From assembly GCF_002286975.1 (NCBI RefSeq), contig NZ_NSKB01000010.1, positions 1 to 64,000 of the forward strand: a stretch of 64,000 nt of DNA, written 5' to 3'. Source of the DNA: Halomonas salipaludis. Its GTDB lineage: Bacteria; Pseudomonadota; Gammaproteobacteria; Pseudomonadales; Halomonadaceae. The position numbers and the translations under genes are program-made. Below the pieces are notes generated by a model. The model did not search any database. It worked only from the letters and a program-made list of their open reading frames with translations, and was not told where the DNA came from. The stretch's first letter is position 1; each line of letters starts with the position of its first letter. This document shows, piece after piece, positions 55,053 to 63,979 of this stretch.

Positions 55053-56336
55053 TTAGTCAAAAGCGCCCAGCAGCTCAGGCAATCCTAGCGTAATCAATGG
55101 CACATACATGATGCATAACAAGCCAACGACCAGAACCATGAAAAATGGAAAAAGCGGGCGCATAGTTTTCATATAATCAACCTCGGCTATCTTACATCCC
55201 AGTAAGATTATCAAGGCAACGGGAGGAGTCAGTGAACCAAGCAACAGTGCGATGATCACTACGACCGAAAAGTGAATCATGTCGAAGCCGAACATCTGGG
55301 CAATAGGAGTCAAGATTGGCACCATCAAGATAAGTGCTGAAATCGTTTCAACAAACATACCAACCAGGATGAGCGCAAGCACGATGAGAAGTAGCACAAT
55401 CGCCGGCTCACTGGTTACACTCGCTAGCCAGGCGGCCAGGGTTGCAGGGACTCCCTCTCTCGCGATAATCCAGCTAAATAGTGCTGCACTACCAAGAATG
55501 ATAAGAATACTTGAAGAGGTCACTGCAGATTGCAAGGCAAAGCGATAGGTCCTCCTGACATTAAGCCGATGAGTTAGCAAGCCAAAACCGAGGCCATAGG
55601 CAACAGCCACGATCCCGGCTTCCGTGGGCGTAAACAAGCCCGTCTGAATACCACCGACGATGATCACCGGCATGACGAGAGCAGGTGCCGCCTTTAGAAA
55701 TACCTTTCCGATCTCTCCCAAACTGGCTCGGGAGTGCCTCGGTGCCCCTATTTCATCAGCCTTTAGGTACACCAGTCCCATCATGATGACTGCCAAGAAG
55801 AGCCCTGGCACGATCCCGGCCAAGAAGAGTGTTCCGATAGATAGTCCTGTCATAGCGCCATAGATCACCATCAGCAGACTAGGAGGAATAATTGGTCCTA
55901 GAATAGCCGAGGCAGCCGTGATAACCACAGACCATTCTGGCTTATACCCTTCCTTCTTCATAGCTGGTAGCATCATCCCACCCACAGCGGCAACATCTGC
56001 CGATGCTGAGCCAGAAATACCAGAGAAAAGCACACTGGTCATAATGTTGACCTGACCGAGCCCGCCGCGGACATGGCCTACCAGGGATCGAGAAAAGCCA
56101 ACAATAGCAGAGGTTATACCTCCATAGTTCATCAAGTTACCAGCAAATATATACAATGGAATAGCAAGTAGAGGAAAACTGTCGAGAGAACTGAAGAAGC
56201 GTTGAGGAAGCACCAATAGTGGTACCCCGCCATCAATTATCAAGACAGTGACAGCGCTAAGCCCCATGGCAAAAGCAATAGGTACACCCAAGGCAAGAAA
56301 AGCCGTGAACAACCCAAACATCAAAGCAACGATCAT
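55053..56336 (-). CDS. TRAP transporter large permease (DctM/SiaM)
   Basis: Large membrane subunit of 427 residues with about twelve helices. TRAP signatures: ALGVPIAFAMGLSAV near the start, SGSASADVAAVGGMMLPAMKKEGY, and GPIIPPSLLMVIYGAMTGLSIGTLFLAGIVPG. It overlaps the small subunit by four bases (ATGA). Base composition is clearly more A/T-rich than the flanking aldolase. It should carry the organic-acid substrate, here probably rhamnonate, with sodium. Confidence 0.9.
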   Translation of the reverse strand: MIVALMFGLFTAFLALGVPIAFAMGLSAVTVLIIDGGVPLLVLPQRFFSSLDSFPLLAIPLYIFAGNLMNYGGITSAIVGFSRSLVGHVRGGLGQVNIMTSVLFSGISGSASADVAAVGGMMLPAMKKEGYKPEWSVVITAASAILGPIIPPSLLMVIYGAMTGLSIGTLFLAGIVPGLFLAVIMMGLVYLKADEIGAPRHSRASLGEIGKVFLKAAPALVMPVIIVGGIQTGLFTPTEAGIVAVAYGLGFGLLTHRLNVRRTYRFALQSAVTSSSILIILGSAALFSWIIAREGVPATLAAWLASVTSEPAIVLLLIVLALILVGMFVETISALILMVPILTPIAQMFGFDMIHFSVVVIIALLLGSLTPPVALIILLGCKIAEVDYMKTMRPLFPFFMVLVVGLLCIMYVPLITLGLPELLGAFD

Positions 56337-56818
56337 ACGACTTCCTCTATGTCCAATGGATCCCTTGCTTCATCACGACGAACAATGAGAGCAATAATCG
56401 TCAGCACACTACCGAGGGGGATAGGAGCGTACAGCCAAGCCCGTGAAATCCCCAATGATGGCTGCATAGCTCCCATTGCGCGCTCCATGAACAGATATCC
56501 CCAATATGCCAAGAAGAGACAGAAGATAATCGATATGATCGATACCACAGCACGCCTCATCATCTCAAAGCGAATGCATTTAAACTGGAAGAGCTCTACT
56601 TTTATTTCATCGCACTTATAAACCACCACAGGAGTTCCCATCAGCACTAGCCAAACCAGAAGCATCCTGACCACTTCTTCTGTCCAGAAAAGTGGCAGCC
56701 CTAGGAAGAACCTATTGATCACCTGAAGGAAGATCAAAACCATGATCGCCGCAAATATGGCGACGACCATGGCTCCCAAGGTGGCAAATGCATGATCTAG
56801 ATAACGACGCATTTGCAA
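56333..56818 (-). CDS. TRAP transporter small permease (DctQ)
   Basis: Small membrane subunit of 161 residues with four helices (FATLGAMVVAIFAAIMVLIFLQVINRFFLGLPLFWTEEVVRMLLVWLVLMG and two further). The FWTEEVVRMLLVW segment is the DctQ hallmark. It starts 14 bp after the binding protein and overlaps the large subunit. It shares the low-GC composition of its partners. Confidence 0.88.
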   Translation of the reverse strand: MQMRRYLDHAFATLGAMVVAIFAAIMVLIFLQVINRFFLGLPLFWTEEVVRMLLVWLVLMGTPVVVYKCDEIKVELFQFKCIRFEMMRRAVVSIISIIFCLFLAYWGYLFMERAMGAMQPSLGISRAWLYAPIPLGSVLTIIALIVRRDEARDPLDIEEVV

Positions 56819-56831
56819 ACTCCTTCTAGAG

Positions 56832-57836
56832 TCACTGTTGGTCGATGGACTCTAGGAGTTCTACGGCACCAATGTCAGCTGCAAACTTTTCACGAAAGCT
56901 TGCCAAAGCATCTTGGAAAGGCTCAGGATCCACTTCATTGATGGCGATGCCTTCTTCTGTCAGTTTGTCGAGCCAGGACTGCTCGCGCTCAGCCCACTCG
57001 CTGCGCTGCATTTCAGCAGATTCCAAAGCAGCACGTGTCACTGCGTCACGATTGCTATCAGATAGATTGTTATAGAAGTCTTCATTAATGGCAAAGCTAC
57101 CATCGAAGAGAATATGACGTGTCTTGGAGAGTGACTCAGCAACTTCGTAGATTCTAAAGGTGTAACCAACCTCCGGAGTTCCTTCCATCGCATCCACCAA
57201 GCCCGTTTGCATAGCCGTATAGACATCAGGCATAGGAACCGGCGTCGGCTGAGCCCCAAGTGCCGAGAAAGTGCCAACAAAAACCGGTGATTCCGGGACA
57301 CGAATCTTCAAGTTTTTGAAGTCGTCAGGGCTCTCTATTACGTCATCCACCAAGTAGGTATCTCGATAGCCTGCCAGGATCCAGTTGAGCGGCCTGACTC
57401 CGGAAGTATCGACCAACTGCTCAATCAGCTGCTCACCGATCTCACCCGTTACCACCTGTTCCCAATGCTCGGTGTCGCGATAGAGAAAAGGCAGCGTTAG
57501 GAGCCCAAACTCAGATACGTAGTTGGCATATAGTCCAGACTCTCCATAGCCCATCTCCAGAGTGCCTAGTTCGACGGATTCAATGATTTCTCTCTGCCCT
57601 CCCATCTGGCCAGATGGGAGGATCTGTACCTGTACTTCACCATCACTATATTCGGCCACCAGGTCACGAAAGCGCTCGGCAGCCATGTGCTGCTCCGACT
57701 CCGTAGGGAGGTGATGCGCAAAATTGATCTTGACATCGGCAAGAGCACTGCTGACCGACATCATGGAGATGAGTCCCACAATGCCACTAGCAGTTGCCGT
57801 AAACATAGCTTTGCGTGCAATTTTATTTGACTTCAT
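56832..57836 (-). CDS. TRAP transporter substrate-binding protein (DctP)
   Basis: Periplasmic binding protein of 334 residues with a signal peptide (ATASGIVGLISMMSVSSALA). The DctP fold is visible: INFAHHLPTESEQHMAAERFRDLVAEYSDGEVQVQILPSGQMGGQREIIESVELG, the carboxylate-binding Arg in NLKIRVPESPVFVGTFSALGAQPTPVP, and VYTAMQTGLVDAMEGTPEVGY. It is the first of the three TRAP genes and lies 77 bp downstream of rhmD. The expected ligand is L-rhamnonate or a similar sugar acid, from context. Confidence 0.9.
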   Translation of the reverse strand: MKSNKIARKAMFTATASGIVGLISMMSVSSALADVKINFAHHLPTESEQHMAAERFRDLVAEYSDGEVQVQILPSGQMGGQREIIESVELGTLEMGYGESGLYANYVSEFGLLTLPFLYRDTEHWEQVVTGEIGEQLIEQLVDTSGVRPLNWILAGYRDTYLVDDVIESPDDFKNLKIRVPESPVFVGTFSALGAQPTPVPMPDVYTAMQTGLVDAMEGTPEVGYTFRIYEVAESLSKTRHILFDGSFAINEDFYNNLSDSNRDAVTRAALESAEMQRSEWAEREQSWLDKLTEEGIAINEVDPEPFQDALASFREKFAADIGAVELLESIDQQ

Positions 57837-57913
57837 TATAGTTTACCTCACTCTATCCTACGTTTTATGCCCCTTCTTACTGAAGAAAGGTCATTGTGTA
57901 TTCAGACCACTAC

Positions 57914-59098
57914 TCAATGTTGGTACGGCCTAGAGAGTCCGCACTCGGGATTCAACCGCACCCCGAAGCCAGGCTTATCGAGGGCGGAGGCTGACATGCG
58001 CCCGTTCTCGGGTACCGGCTCATCGAGCAGCAGCGGGTTGAACATAGGCACCACCTCATCCGCCTTGGGTGCCATCATCAGGAACTCGGCGAAGGGGCTG
58101 TTGTGCCGGGTGATCACGAAGTGGTAGCTATAAACCGAGGAGCCGTGGGGCACCACCAGCTTGTTGTGGGCGTCAGCCAGCGCCGAGATCTTGATCAGCT
58201 CTGTGAGGCCACCGCACCAGCCAACGTCGGGCTGAATGACATCGCAGCACTCCATCTCCATCAGCAGCCGGAACCCCCAGCGCGTGGCTTCGTGCTCGCC
58301 GGTGTTGACCAGCATGCCCTTGGGCACATCGCGCTTGAGTTGGGCATAGCCCCAGTAGTCATCCGGCGGCAGCGCTTCTTCGATCCACTTGAGGCCAAAC
58401 TCCTGAGCCCCTTGGGCCAGACGAGTGGCATAATTGAGGTCGAGGCTCATCCAGCAGTCGTACATAAGCCAGAAGTCTTCACCCACCGCACGGCGCATCT
58501 CAGCCAAGTGCGCCAGATTGCGCTTGAGCCCCTCCTCGCCCTCTGCCGGACCATGTGCCAGCGGCATCTTGCCGCCAATGAAGCCCATCTGCTTGGCTAG
58601 ATCGGGACGCGCTCCGGTGGCGTAGAAGGTCAGTTCGTCACGTACCGGGCCACCGAGGAGCTGATGAACCGGCTCTTCGCGCACCTTGCCCAGCAGGTCC
58701 CACAGCGCCAGATCGACGCAGGAGATGGTGTTGATCACCACCCCCTTACGCCCGTAATAGAGGGTGGCATTGAACATCTGGTCCCAGATCTTCTCAATCT
58801 CGGTAACACGCTTACCCTCGATGAAACGCGCCAGATGCTTCTCGACGATCCAGGCACCGATCTCACCACCGGTGGTAACGGCAAAGCCCACGCTGCCGTC
58901 GCTGGCCTCGACTTCCACCACCAGGGTGCCGAGCACATTGAGCCCGAAGCTGCGCCGGGTCATACGGTACTCAGGGTACTTGCTCATTGGCGTGGCGATC
59001 TGCGCATCTATCCAGTGCCCCTCGGCTTGATCGTGGTAGTCGGCGCCGCCGCCGCGGACGGTATAGGCACGCACCTGGTTAATGGTCACTTCGCTCAT
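57914..59098 (-). CDS. rhmD: L-rhamnonate dehydratase
   Basis: Enolase-superfamily dehydratase of 394 residues converting L-rhamnonate to 2-keto-3-deoxy-L-rhamnonate. Sequence is close to E. coli RhmD throughout: [67 protein letters not shown] with a metal Asp, [40 protein letters not shown] and [16 protein letters not shown] with the catalytic His. The ATG at 59098 has AGGGAG upstream; an ATG 12 bases earlier has none. First gene of the operon, divergent from its LysR regulator. Confidence 0.94.
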   Translation of the reverse strand: MSEVTINQVRAYTVRGGGADYHDQAEGHWIDAQIATPMSKYPEYRMTRRSFGLNVLGTLVVEVEASDGSVGFAVTTGGEIGAWIVEKHLARFIEGKRVTEIEKIWDQMFNATLYYGRKGVVINTISCVDLALWDLLGKVREEPVHQLLGGPVRDELTFYATGARPDLAKQMGFIGGKMPLAHGPAEGEEGLKRNLAHLAEMRRAVGEDFWLMYDCWMSLDLNYATRLAQGAQEFGLKWIEEALPPDDYWGYAQLKRDVPKGMLVNTGEHEATRWGFRLLMEMECCDVIQPDVGWCGGLTELIKISALADAHNKLVVPHGSSVYSYHFVITRHNSPFAEFLMMAPKADEVVPMFNPLLLDEPVPENGRMSASALDKPGFGVRLNPECGLSRPYQH

Positions 59099-59188
59099 GG
59101 GCTCCCTCATGTCGGACGAAATACGACGTTGATGAGGAAGTTCTACGCAAGGGCAGCGAAAGCGACCAATGAGAATCACGCTGCCCCC

Positions 59189-59205
59189 GATACCTTTAAG
59201 GTATC
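59189..59205. promoter_or_regulatory. LysR-type operator for the rhamnonate operon
   Basis: GATACCT-TTA-AGGTATC contains the classical ATAC-N7-GTAT LysR box. A matching half-site, AGGTATC, recurs at 59321-59327, just before the regulator start. Confidence 0.62.
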
Positions 59206-59347
59206 AAAAAACCGAATCCCGCTTGATGCCTGGCATAGCGCTTAGCGCCAGCGTCCCTGCCAACATGCGGAATTAGACTAATGTCTCACGCCTTGACGCC
59301 TGGTCATCTCCATAATGTCAAGGTATCGAAATAGACGGAGTTCTTGG

Positions 59348-60283
59348 ATGGATGGCTATCAGACACTGATCGGCCGGCTGCGCTATAAGCATCTGCTGAT
59401 GATTTCGACGCTAGGCTCGCGCCGAAATCTTCACCAAACCGCTGCAGCCATGCATATGTCGCAGCCGGCGGCGACACGCATGCTCAGCGAGATCGAGAAG
59501 GTATTCGGCTGCCAGCTGTTCGAGCGCACCGCCCGCGGCATGCACCCCACCTCGCTCGGCGAGATGCTGATCGACTTCGCCGACAACGCCTTGACCCGCC
59601 TCGATCGCTGCGCCGAGGAGGTGCGTCGCTACCAGCTCGGCGGTCGCGGCCAACTAACCGTCGGTGCCATCATGGGCGCGGCGCCGGACTTGGTCGCCCA
59701 GTCGATCATCGAGCTGAAGCGCCAGCGCCCGCTGCTGCAAATCCGGCTGATGGGCGAGACCAGCGATCAGCTGGTGGAATTGCTCGAGCAGGACAGAGTG
59801 GACATCGCTATCGCCCGCTATGCCACCTCGATCCAGCACAACCAGTTCGATTTCGAGCCGCTGGGCAACGAGACCATGATCACCGTGGTGCGCCGCGGCC
59901 ACCCACTCTGCAGCAGCGAGCTGCCGCCGCTGGAGCAGCTGTTGGAGACCTGGCCGTGGATCCTGCAGCCCATGGCAACGCCGGCCCGCCAAGCGCTGGA
60001 GAAGGAGTTCGAGATGGAGGGGCTGGTATCGCCCCGCGATATCATCGAGTGCGGCTCGATCTTCGCTGCGCTGCAGCTGGTGCAGCAGAGCGATGCCCTG
60101 CTAGTGATGGCCGAGACGATACTCCGCGACCATCTGCAAACCGGGCTGATCGAGAGGCTACCGCTGCTGCTCGGGCGCACGCTATCACCGTTCGGCCTGC
60201 TGACGCGAAAGGACACCCTCTACGGCGAGCCGGTAACCGGCTTCTGTGAGATCCTGCGGCGCAACGCCGCCGATTGGCGATGA
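59348..60283 (+). CDS. LysR-family regulator of the rhamnonate operon
   Basis: Regulator of 311 residues. The helix-turn-helix is near the N terminus (YKHLLMISTLGSRRNLHQTAAAMHMSQPAATRMLSEIEKVFG), followed by the effector domain (LTVGAIMGAAPDLVAQSIIELKRQRPLLQIRLMGETSDQLVELLEQDRVDIAIAR). Same subgroup as the arabinose LysR, typical for sugar-acid operons. GGAG precedes the ATG. It is divergent from rhmD with a clear LysR box in between. The inducer is probably rhamnonate or its keto-deoxy product. Confidence 0.87.
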   Translation: MDGYQTLIGRLRYKHLLMISTLGSRRNLHQTAAAMHMSQPAATRMLSEIEKVFGCQLFERTARGMHPTSLGEMLIDFADNALTRLDRCAEEVRRYQLGGRGQLTVGAIMGAAPDLVAQSIIELKRQRPLLQIRLMGETSDQLVELLEQDRVDIAIARYATSIQHNQFDFEPLGNETMITVVRRGHPLCSSELPPLEQLLETWPWILQPMATPARQALEKEFEMEGLVSPRDIIECGSIFAALQLVQQSDALLVMAETILRDHLQTGLIERLPLLLGRTLSPFGLLTRKDTLYGEPVTGFCEILRRNAADWR

Positions 60284-60375
60284 GGCGCATATCATTAGCC
60301 CCTTACTCATTAGCCGGGTGAATATCCCCCTAAGAATCTCTAGAATCGAGGTTTCGCTTCGCTGCCGGACACGCC

Positions 60376-61635
60376 ATGAGTTCTGCCCACGCCGCTGATC
60401 CCCCCGCCGAAGAACAGATCGCTCTGCATCGTCAACCCGGCTTTGTGAGTTTCCTGGTATCACGCCTGGCGGCGGTATTCGCCATGCAGATCCAAGCAGT
60501 GGTGGTGGCCTGGCAGGTGTATGCGATTACTCGCGATCCGATGTCGTTGGCTTATGTGGGCCTGGCCCAGTTCCTGCCCATGGTGGTGCTGTTGCTGCCC
60601 GCCGGCGACCTGGTCGATCGCTTTCCGCGTAAGCGCATCCTGCAGCTGAGCTGGGGCGTTCAGGGGATATGCAGCGCCCTGCTGCTCGCGTTATCGCTGG
60701 CCGCCAGCGAGCGGGTCGGGGCCTTCTATGCGGTGCTCGCGCTGTTCGGCTGCGCCCGCGCCTTCACCGGCCCGGCACTGCAGAGCCTGCTGCCCAATAT
60801 CGTGCCTCGCAGCCAGCTGGCCCAGGCCATCGCCTTGAACAGCTCGATCATGAAGATCGCGGTAATCGGTGGCCCACTGCTCGGTGGGATCCTCTATGCA
60901 CTCGGCGGGGGTGGGCTCGCCTATGCGGTATGCCTGGGCTGCTTCGCTATTGCGCTGGTTCTACTCCTGCCGGTGCCGATCCGCTTCGCCGAGGCTAGCC
61001 AGGCGCTTGAGGCCACCGCCTGGCGCCGCTTTACCGCCGGCATTGGCTATATCCGCCGCCAGCCGATCATCCTCGGCGCCATCTCGCTGGACCTGTTCGC
61101 GGTGCTGCTCGGCGGAGTGGTCGCGCTGCTGCCCATCTACGCCCAAGAGGTGCTCCACGTCGGCCCCGAGGGGCTCGGTGCGCTGCGCAGCGCCATCGCC
61201 GTCGGCGCCCTGCTGATGGGGATCTATCTCGGTGTGCGCGGTATCAAGCGCCACGCCGGCATGGTGATGTTCGTCGCCGTGGCGATATTCGGCATTGCCA
61301 ACCTGGTGTTCGCCTTCTCGACGCTGTTCTGGCTGTCGCTGATCGCCATGCTGGTCGCAGGTGCCGCCGACATGATCAGCGTCTATGTGCGCATGACGGT
61401 GATCCAGTTGGCCACCCCCGACGCAATGCGCGGTCGGGTCAACGCCGTCAACATGCTGTTCATCGGCTCCTCCAACGAGCTCGGCGAGTTCCGCGCCGGC
61501 AGCATGGCGGCCTGGCTCGGCGCCGTGCCGGCGGCGGTAATCGGTGGCCTCGGCACTCTGGCCGTGGTCGGCGCCTGGATGCGGCTGTTCCCCACCCTGC
61601 GCCGCGTCGACCGCTTCGATGACGCCTCGCGCTAA
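60376..61635 (+). CDS. MFS transporter (EntS/MFS_3-like exporter)
   Basis: Permease of 419 residues with twelve membrane segments, with a cytoplasmic N terminus of about 25 residues. MFS landmarks: VFAMQIQAVVVAWQVYAITRDPMSLAYVGLAQFLP, the loop GDLVDRFPRKRI, ARAFTGPALQSLLPNIVPRSQLAQAIALNS and MRGRVNAVNMLFIGSSNELGEFRAG. The pattern matches the EntS-like MFS_3 group used for siderophore or drug efflux. No siderophore genes lie nearby, so the substrate is unknown. Confidence 0.86.
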   Translation: MSSAHAADPPAEEQIALHRQPGFVSFLVSRLAAVFAMQIQAVVVAWQVYAITRDPMSLAYVGLAQFLPMVVLLLPAGDLVDRFPRKRILQLSWGVQGICSALLLALSLAASERVGAFYAVLALFGCARAFTGPALQSLLPNIVPRSQLAQAIALNSSIMKIAVIGGPLLGGILYALGGGGLAYAVCLGCFAIALVLLLPVPIRFAEASQALEATAWRRFTAGIGYIRRQPIILGAISLDLFAVLLGGVVALLPIYAQEVLHVGPEGLGALRSAIAVGALLMGIYLGVRGIKRHAGMVMFVAVAIFGIANLVFAFSTLFWLSLIAMLVAGAADMISVYVRMTVIQLATPDAMRGRVNAVNMLFIGSSNELGEFRAGSMAAWLGAVPAAVIGGLGTLAVVGAWMRLFPTLRRVDRFDDASR

Positions 61636-61702
61636 GGGTGTTCAGCGGCCTGGCGATTTGCGTCTAGACTGGCTGAGGAGTCGTCATTACAAGGAGAGTC
61701 TC

Positions 61703-62131
61703 ATGCCCGCCACGACCCAACATACCGGCAGTTGCCTGTGCGGCGCCGTCACCCTGAGCGTCGAGGTCGCCACCGACGCGGTCGCTGCCTGTCACTGCAG
61801 CCTGTGTCGCCGCTGGGGCGGTGGCCCGCTGCTGGCCCTGGAGGGCGCCAGCTCGATAGACCTGGTCGGCGAACATAACGTCACGGTGTATCCCTCCTCC
61901 GAGTGGGCCGAGCGCGGCTTTTGCCGGCACTGCGGCACCCACCTGTTCTATCGCCTCAAGAGCGGCGAGCACCACGCCGTACCGGTGGGACTGGTCGACC
62001 AGGGCCACGGCTGGCACTTCGCCACCCAGATCTTCATCGACGAAAAGCCCAGCTACTACGACTTCGCCAACGACACCCACGACATGACCGGCGATCAGGT
62101 GTTCGCGGCGTTCAATGGCGAAGATCAATGA
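61703..62131 (+). CDS. GFA-family (CENP-V/glutathione-dependent formaldehyde-activating) protein
   Basis: Zinc protein of 142 residues. The cysteine pattern is intact: GSCLCGAV, CHCSLCRRWGGGP and GFCRHCGTHLFYR. The ATG at 61703 has AAGGAG well placed; the longer open frame from 61544 overlaps the MFS gene. Family members activate or bind glutathione-aldehyde adducts; the specific role is unknown. It follows the MFS gene by 67 bp and may share its transcript. Confidence 0.87.
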   Translation: MPATTQHTGSCLCGAVTLSVEVATDAVAACHCSLCRRWGGGPLLALEGASSIDLVGEHNVTVYPSSEWAERGFCRHCGTHLFYRLKSGEHHAVPVGLVDQGHGWHFATQIFIDEKPSYYDFANDTHDMTGDQVFAAFNGEDQ

Positions 62132-62163
62132 TTAACCAGCAGCCACCCGACTCGCGACCGCGC

Positions 62164-62880
62164 TCAATCTCTCCCGAACAGGTTCTTCTGTACTTCCCGG
62201 AGATGCTCCTCGAGTAGCGCCCTGGCGGTATCCTCGTCGCGATCGCGCAGCGCCGCGACAATCGCGCGGTGCTGCATTTCGTAGCGCTTGCGCCGCTCGG
62301 GGGTGAGTGAAATCCGTTTGAGACGCCCCCACTCGCCCTCTTCGCGCACCACATTGGTCAGCTCCAGGATACGCAGGAAGAAACTGTTGTGAGTGGCTTC
62401 GGCAAATGCCTGGTGCAGCGCGCCATCCCAGTGTTCGAACTCCTCGATGGCAGTAGCACCCTCAGAGCGGAGGATGCACTCGTCCATGCGCTCGAAATCC
62501 GAGGCCGTGGCATATCGCACAATCAGCGCCACCATCTGCGGCTCAATCAGCAGCCGCGCTTCCATCAGCTGCGCCGGACTCGTCTGGATGGCCACCGCGC
62601 GAGCGCCCGGTTCACCTTGAGGCTCCACCAGCTCGCCGACACGCTCCGAGACGAAGGTGCCGCTGCCCACCACCTGGGTGATCAAGCCCTGCTGCTTGAA
62701 GTTACCGAGTACCCGCCGCACTGCCCCGCGCGATGCAGCAAAGCGCTCGCTCAGCTCGCGCTCGGTAGGCAGCCGATGCCCTGCAGGGAAGCTGCCGCTT
62801 TCGATCTGCTGCTGAAGATAGCGGGACAGGGAACGCGCGCCGTCGGCGCGTACCGCCTTGCCCAGTGTCTTGTCACTCAC
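62164..62880 (-). CDS. GntR-family regulator, FadR/FCD subgroup
   Basis: Regulator of 238 residues from GTG 62880, which has AAGGA upstream; an ATG at 62910 lacks a ribosome site. The N-terminal winged helix reads LPTERELSERFAASRGAVRRVLGNFKQQGLITQVVGSGTFVS. The C-terminal FCD domain has the metal-ligand type residues HWDGALHQAFAEATHN and MQHRAIVAALRD. Divergent from an FAH-family hydrolase gene, so it probably controls it in response to an organic acid. It ends 32 bp from the convergent GFA gene. Confidence 0.86.
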   Translation of the reverse strand: MSDKTLGKAVRADGARSLSRYLQQQIESGSFPAGHRLPTERELSERFAASRGAVRRVLGNFKQQGLITQVVGSGTFVSERVGELVEPQGEPGARAVAIQTSPAQLMEARLLIEPQMVALIVRYATASDFERMDECILRSEGATAIEEFEHWDGALHQAFAEATHNSFFLRILELTNVVREEGEWGRLKRISLTPERRKRYEMQHRAIVAALRDRDEDTARALLEEHLREVQKNLFGRD

Positions 62881-62935
62881 AGGCTGTCCTTGCTCCTGAT
62901 GCCAAATCATTCATTGATGCAGCAAAGTTATACCA

Positions 62936-63011
62936 TTTGGTCCCACTTTTCAAAAAACCTCCCTTGAATTGGTACATTTTTAGTTCTAGTCTCGATGGAT
63001 ACGGGACCAAA
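62936..63011. promoter_or_regulatory. Inverted repeats between the GntR and FAH genes
   Basis: TTTGGTCCC at 62936-62944 and GGGACCAAA at 63003-63011 are perfect 9-bp inverted repeats, with TTGGTAC at 62969-62975 between them. TTGGT/ACCAA half-sites are typical of FadR-type regulators. Confidence 0.5.
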
Positions 63012-63036
63012 ACAAACCTATGGAGAACCAAGCCAG

Positions 63037-63921
63037 ATGAAATTCGCCACGCTCCGCTCCAGCCCCGACCAGCCGACTTTCGTCGCCCTGGTCGATGGGG
63101 ATGCCCAGCGCTACTGGCCGCTATCCGATCTGATATCCGGCTTCTCGGGAGATATGCACCAGCTCATACAGGCATGGGACAGCATCCGGGAGACGTTATC
63201 CCCCAGCGGCGACGGCCTGCCGCTCAGCGAGGTCCGGGTAGAAGCTCCCATACACCCGCAGCGCAATATGTTCTGCGTGGGCAAGAACTACTTCGAGCAC
63301 GCCGCCGAATTCAGCCACTCGGGCTTCGACAGCAGCACCAATGCTGACGATGTAGTACCAAAGTGTCCCATCATCTTTACCAAGGCGTATAGCACCCTGA
63401 TCGCCGACGGCGACGAGATCCCACGCCACGCCACGGTGACCGAGCAGCTCGACTACGAGGCCGAATTCGCCATCATCATTGGCAAGGGCGGGCGCGGTAT
63501 TCGCAAGGCTCAGGCCTTCGACCACGTGTGGGGCTACACCGTGGCCAATGACGTCACCGCCCGCGACCTGCAGAAGAATCACAAGCAGTGGCACCTGGCC
63601 AAATCCCTGGACGGCCTTTGTCCGATGGGGCCTTGGATCACCACCGCCGACGAAATCGATCCCAGCAACGCCAGCATCAAGTGCTGGGTCAACGGCGAGC
63701 TGCGCCAGGACTCCAATATCGGTCAGCTGATCTTCGACATTCCCACCCTGATCGAGACCATTTCGGCCGGTATTGAGCTCAAGCCTGGCGACGTCATCAT
63801 CACCGGCACCCCGGTCGGAGTCGGCATCGGCTTCGAGCCCCCCAAGTTTCTGCAGACCGGTGACGTGGTCCGCGTCGAGGTCGAGGGCATGGGCGCCATT
63901 GAGAACCGGGTCGGCCAGTAG
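63037..63921 (+). CDS. Fumarylacetoacetate hydrolase family protein
   Basis: Metal-dependent C-C hydrolase or isomerase of 294 residues. The FAH core is visible: NMFCVGKNYFEHAAEF, the metal Glu residues in LDYEAEFAIIIGKGGRGI, GYTVANDVTARDLQ, the Asp in KSLDGLCPMGPWI, and DVIITGTPVGVGIG. The ATG at 63037 is 15 bp after GGAG; a frame from 62995 adds 14 residues. Divergent from the FadR-type regulator; it likely opens a catabolic operon that runs beyond the window. Acylpyruvase or 2-keto-3-deoxy-acid activity is possible. Confidence 0.88.
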   Translation: MKFATLRSSPDQPTFVALVDGDAQRYWPLSDLISGFSGDMHQLIQAWDSIRETLSPSGDGLPLSEVRVEAPIHPQRNMFCVGKNYFEHAAEFSHSGFDSSTNADDVVPKCPIIFTKAYSTLIADGDEIPRHATVTEQLDYEAEFAIIIGKGGRGIRKAQAFDHVWGYTVANDVTARDLQKNHKQWHLAKSLDGLCPMGPWITTADEIDPSNASIKCWVNGELRQDSNIGQLIFDIPTLIETISAGIELKPGDVIITGTPVGVGIGFEPPKFLQTGDVVRVEVEGMGAIENRVGQ

Positions 63922-63979
63922 CCCCCTCAGGTAAACGCACCGGGTCAACAATATTTCACAACAACACCAGGAGCACGCC

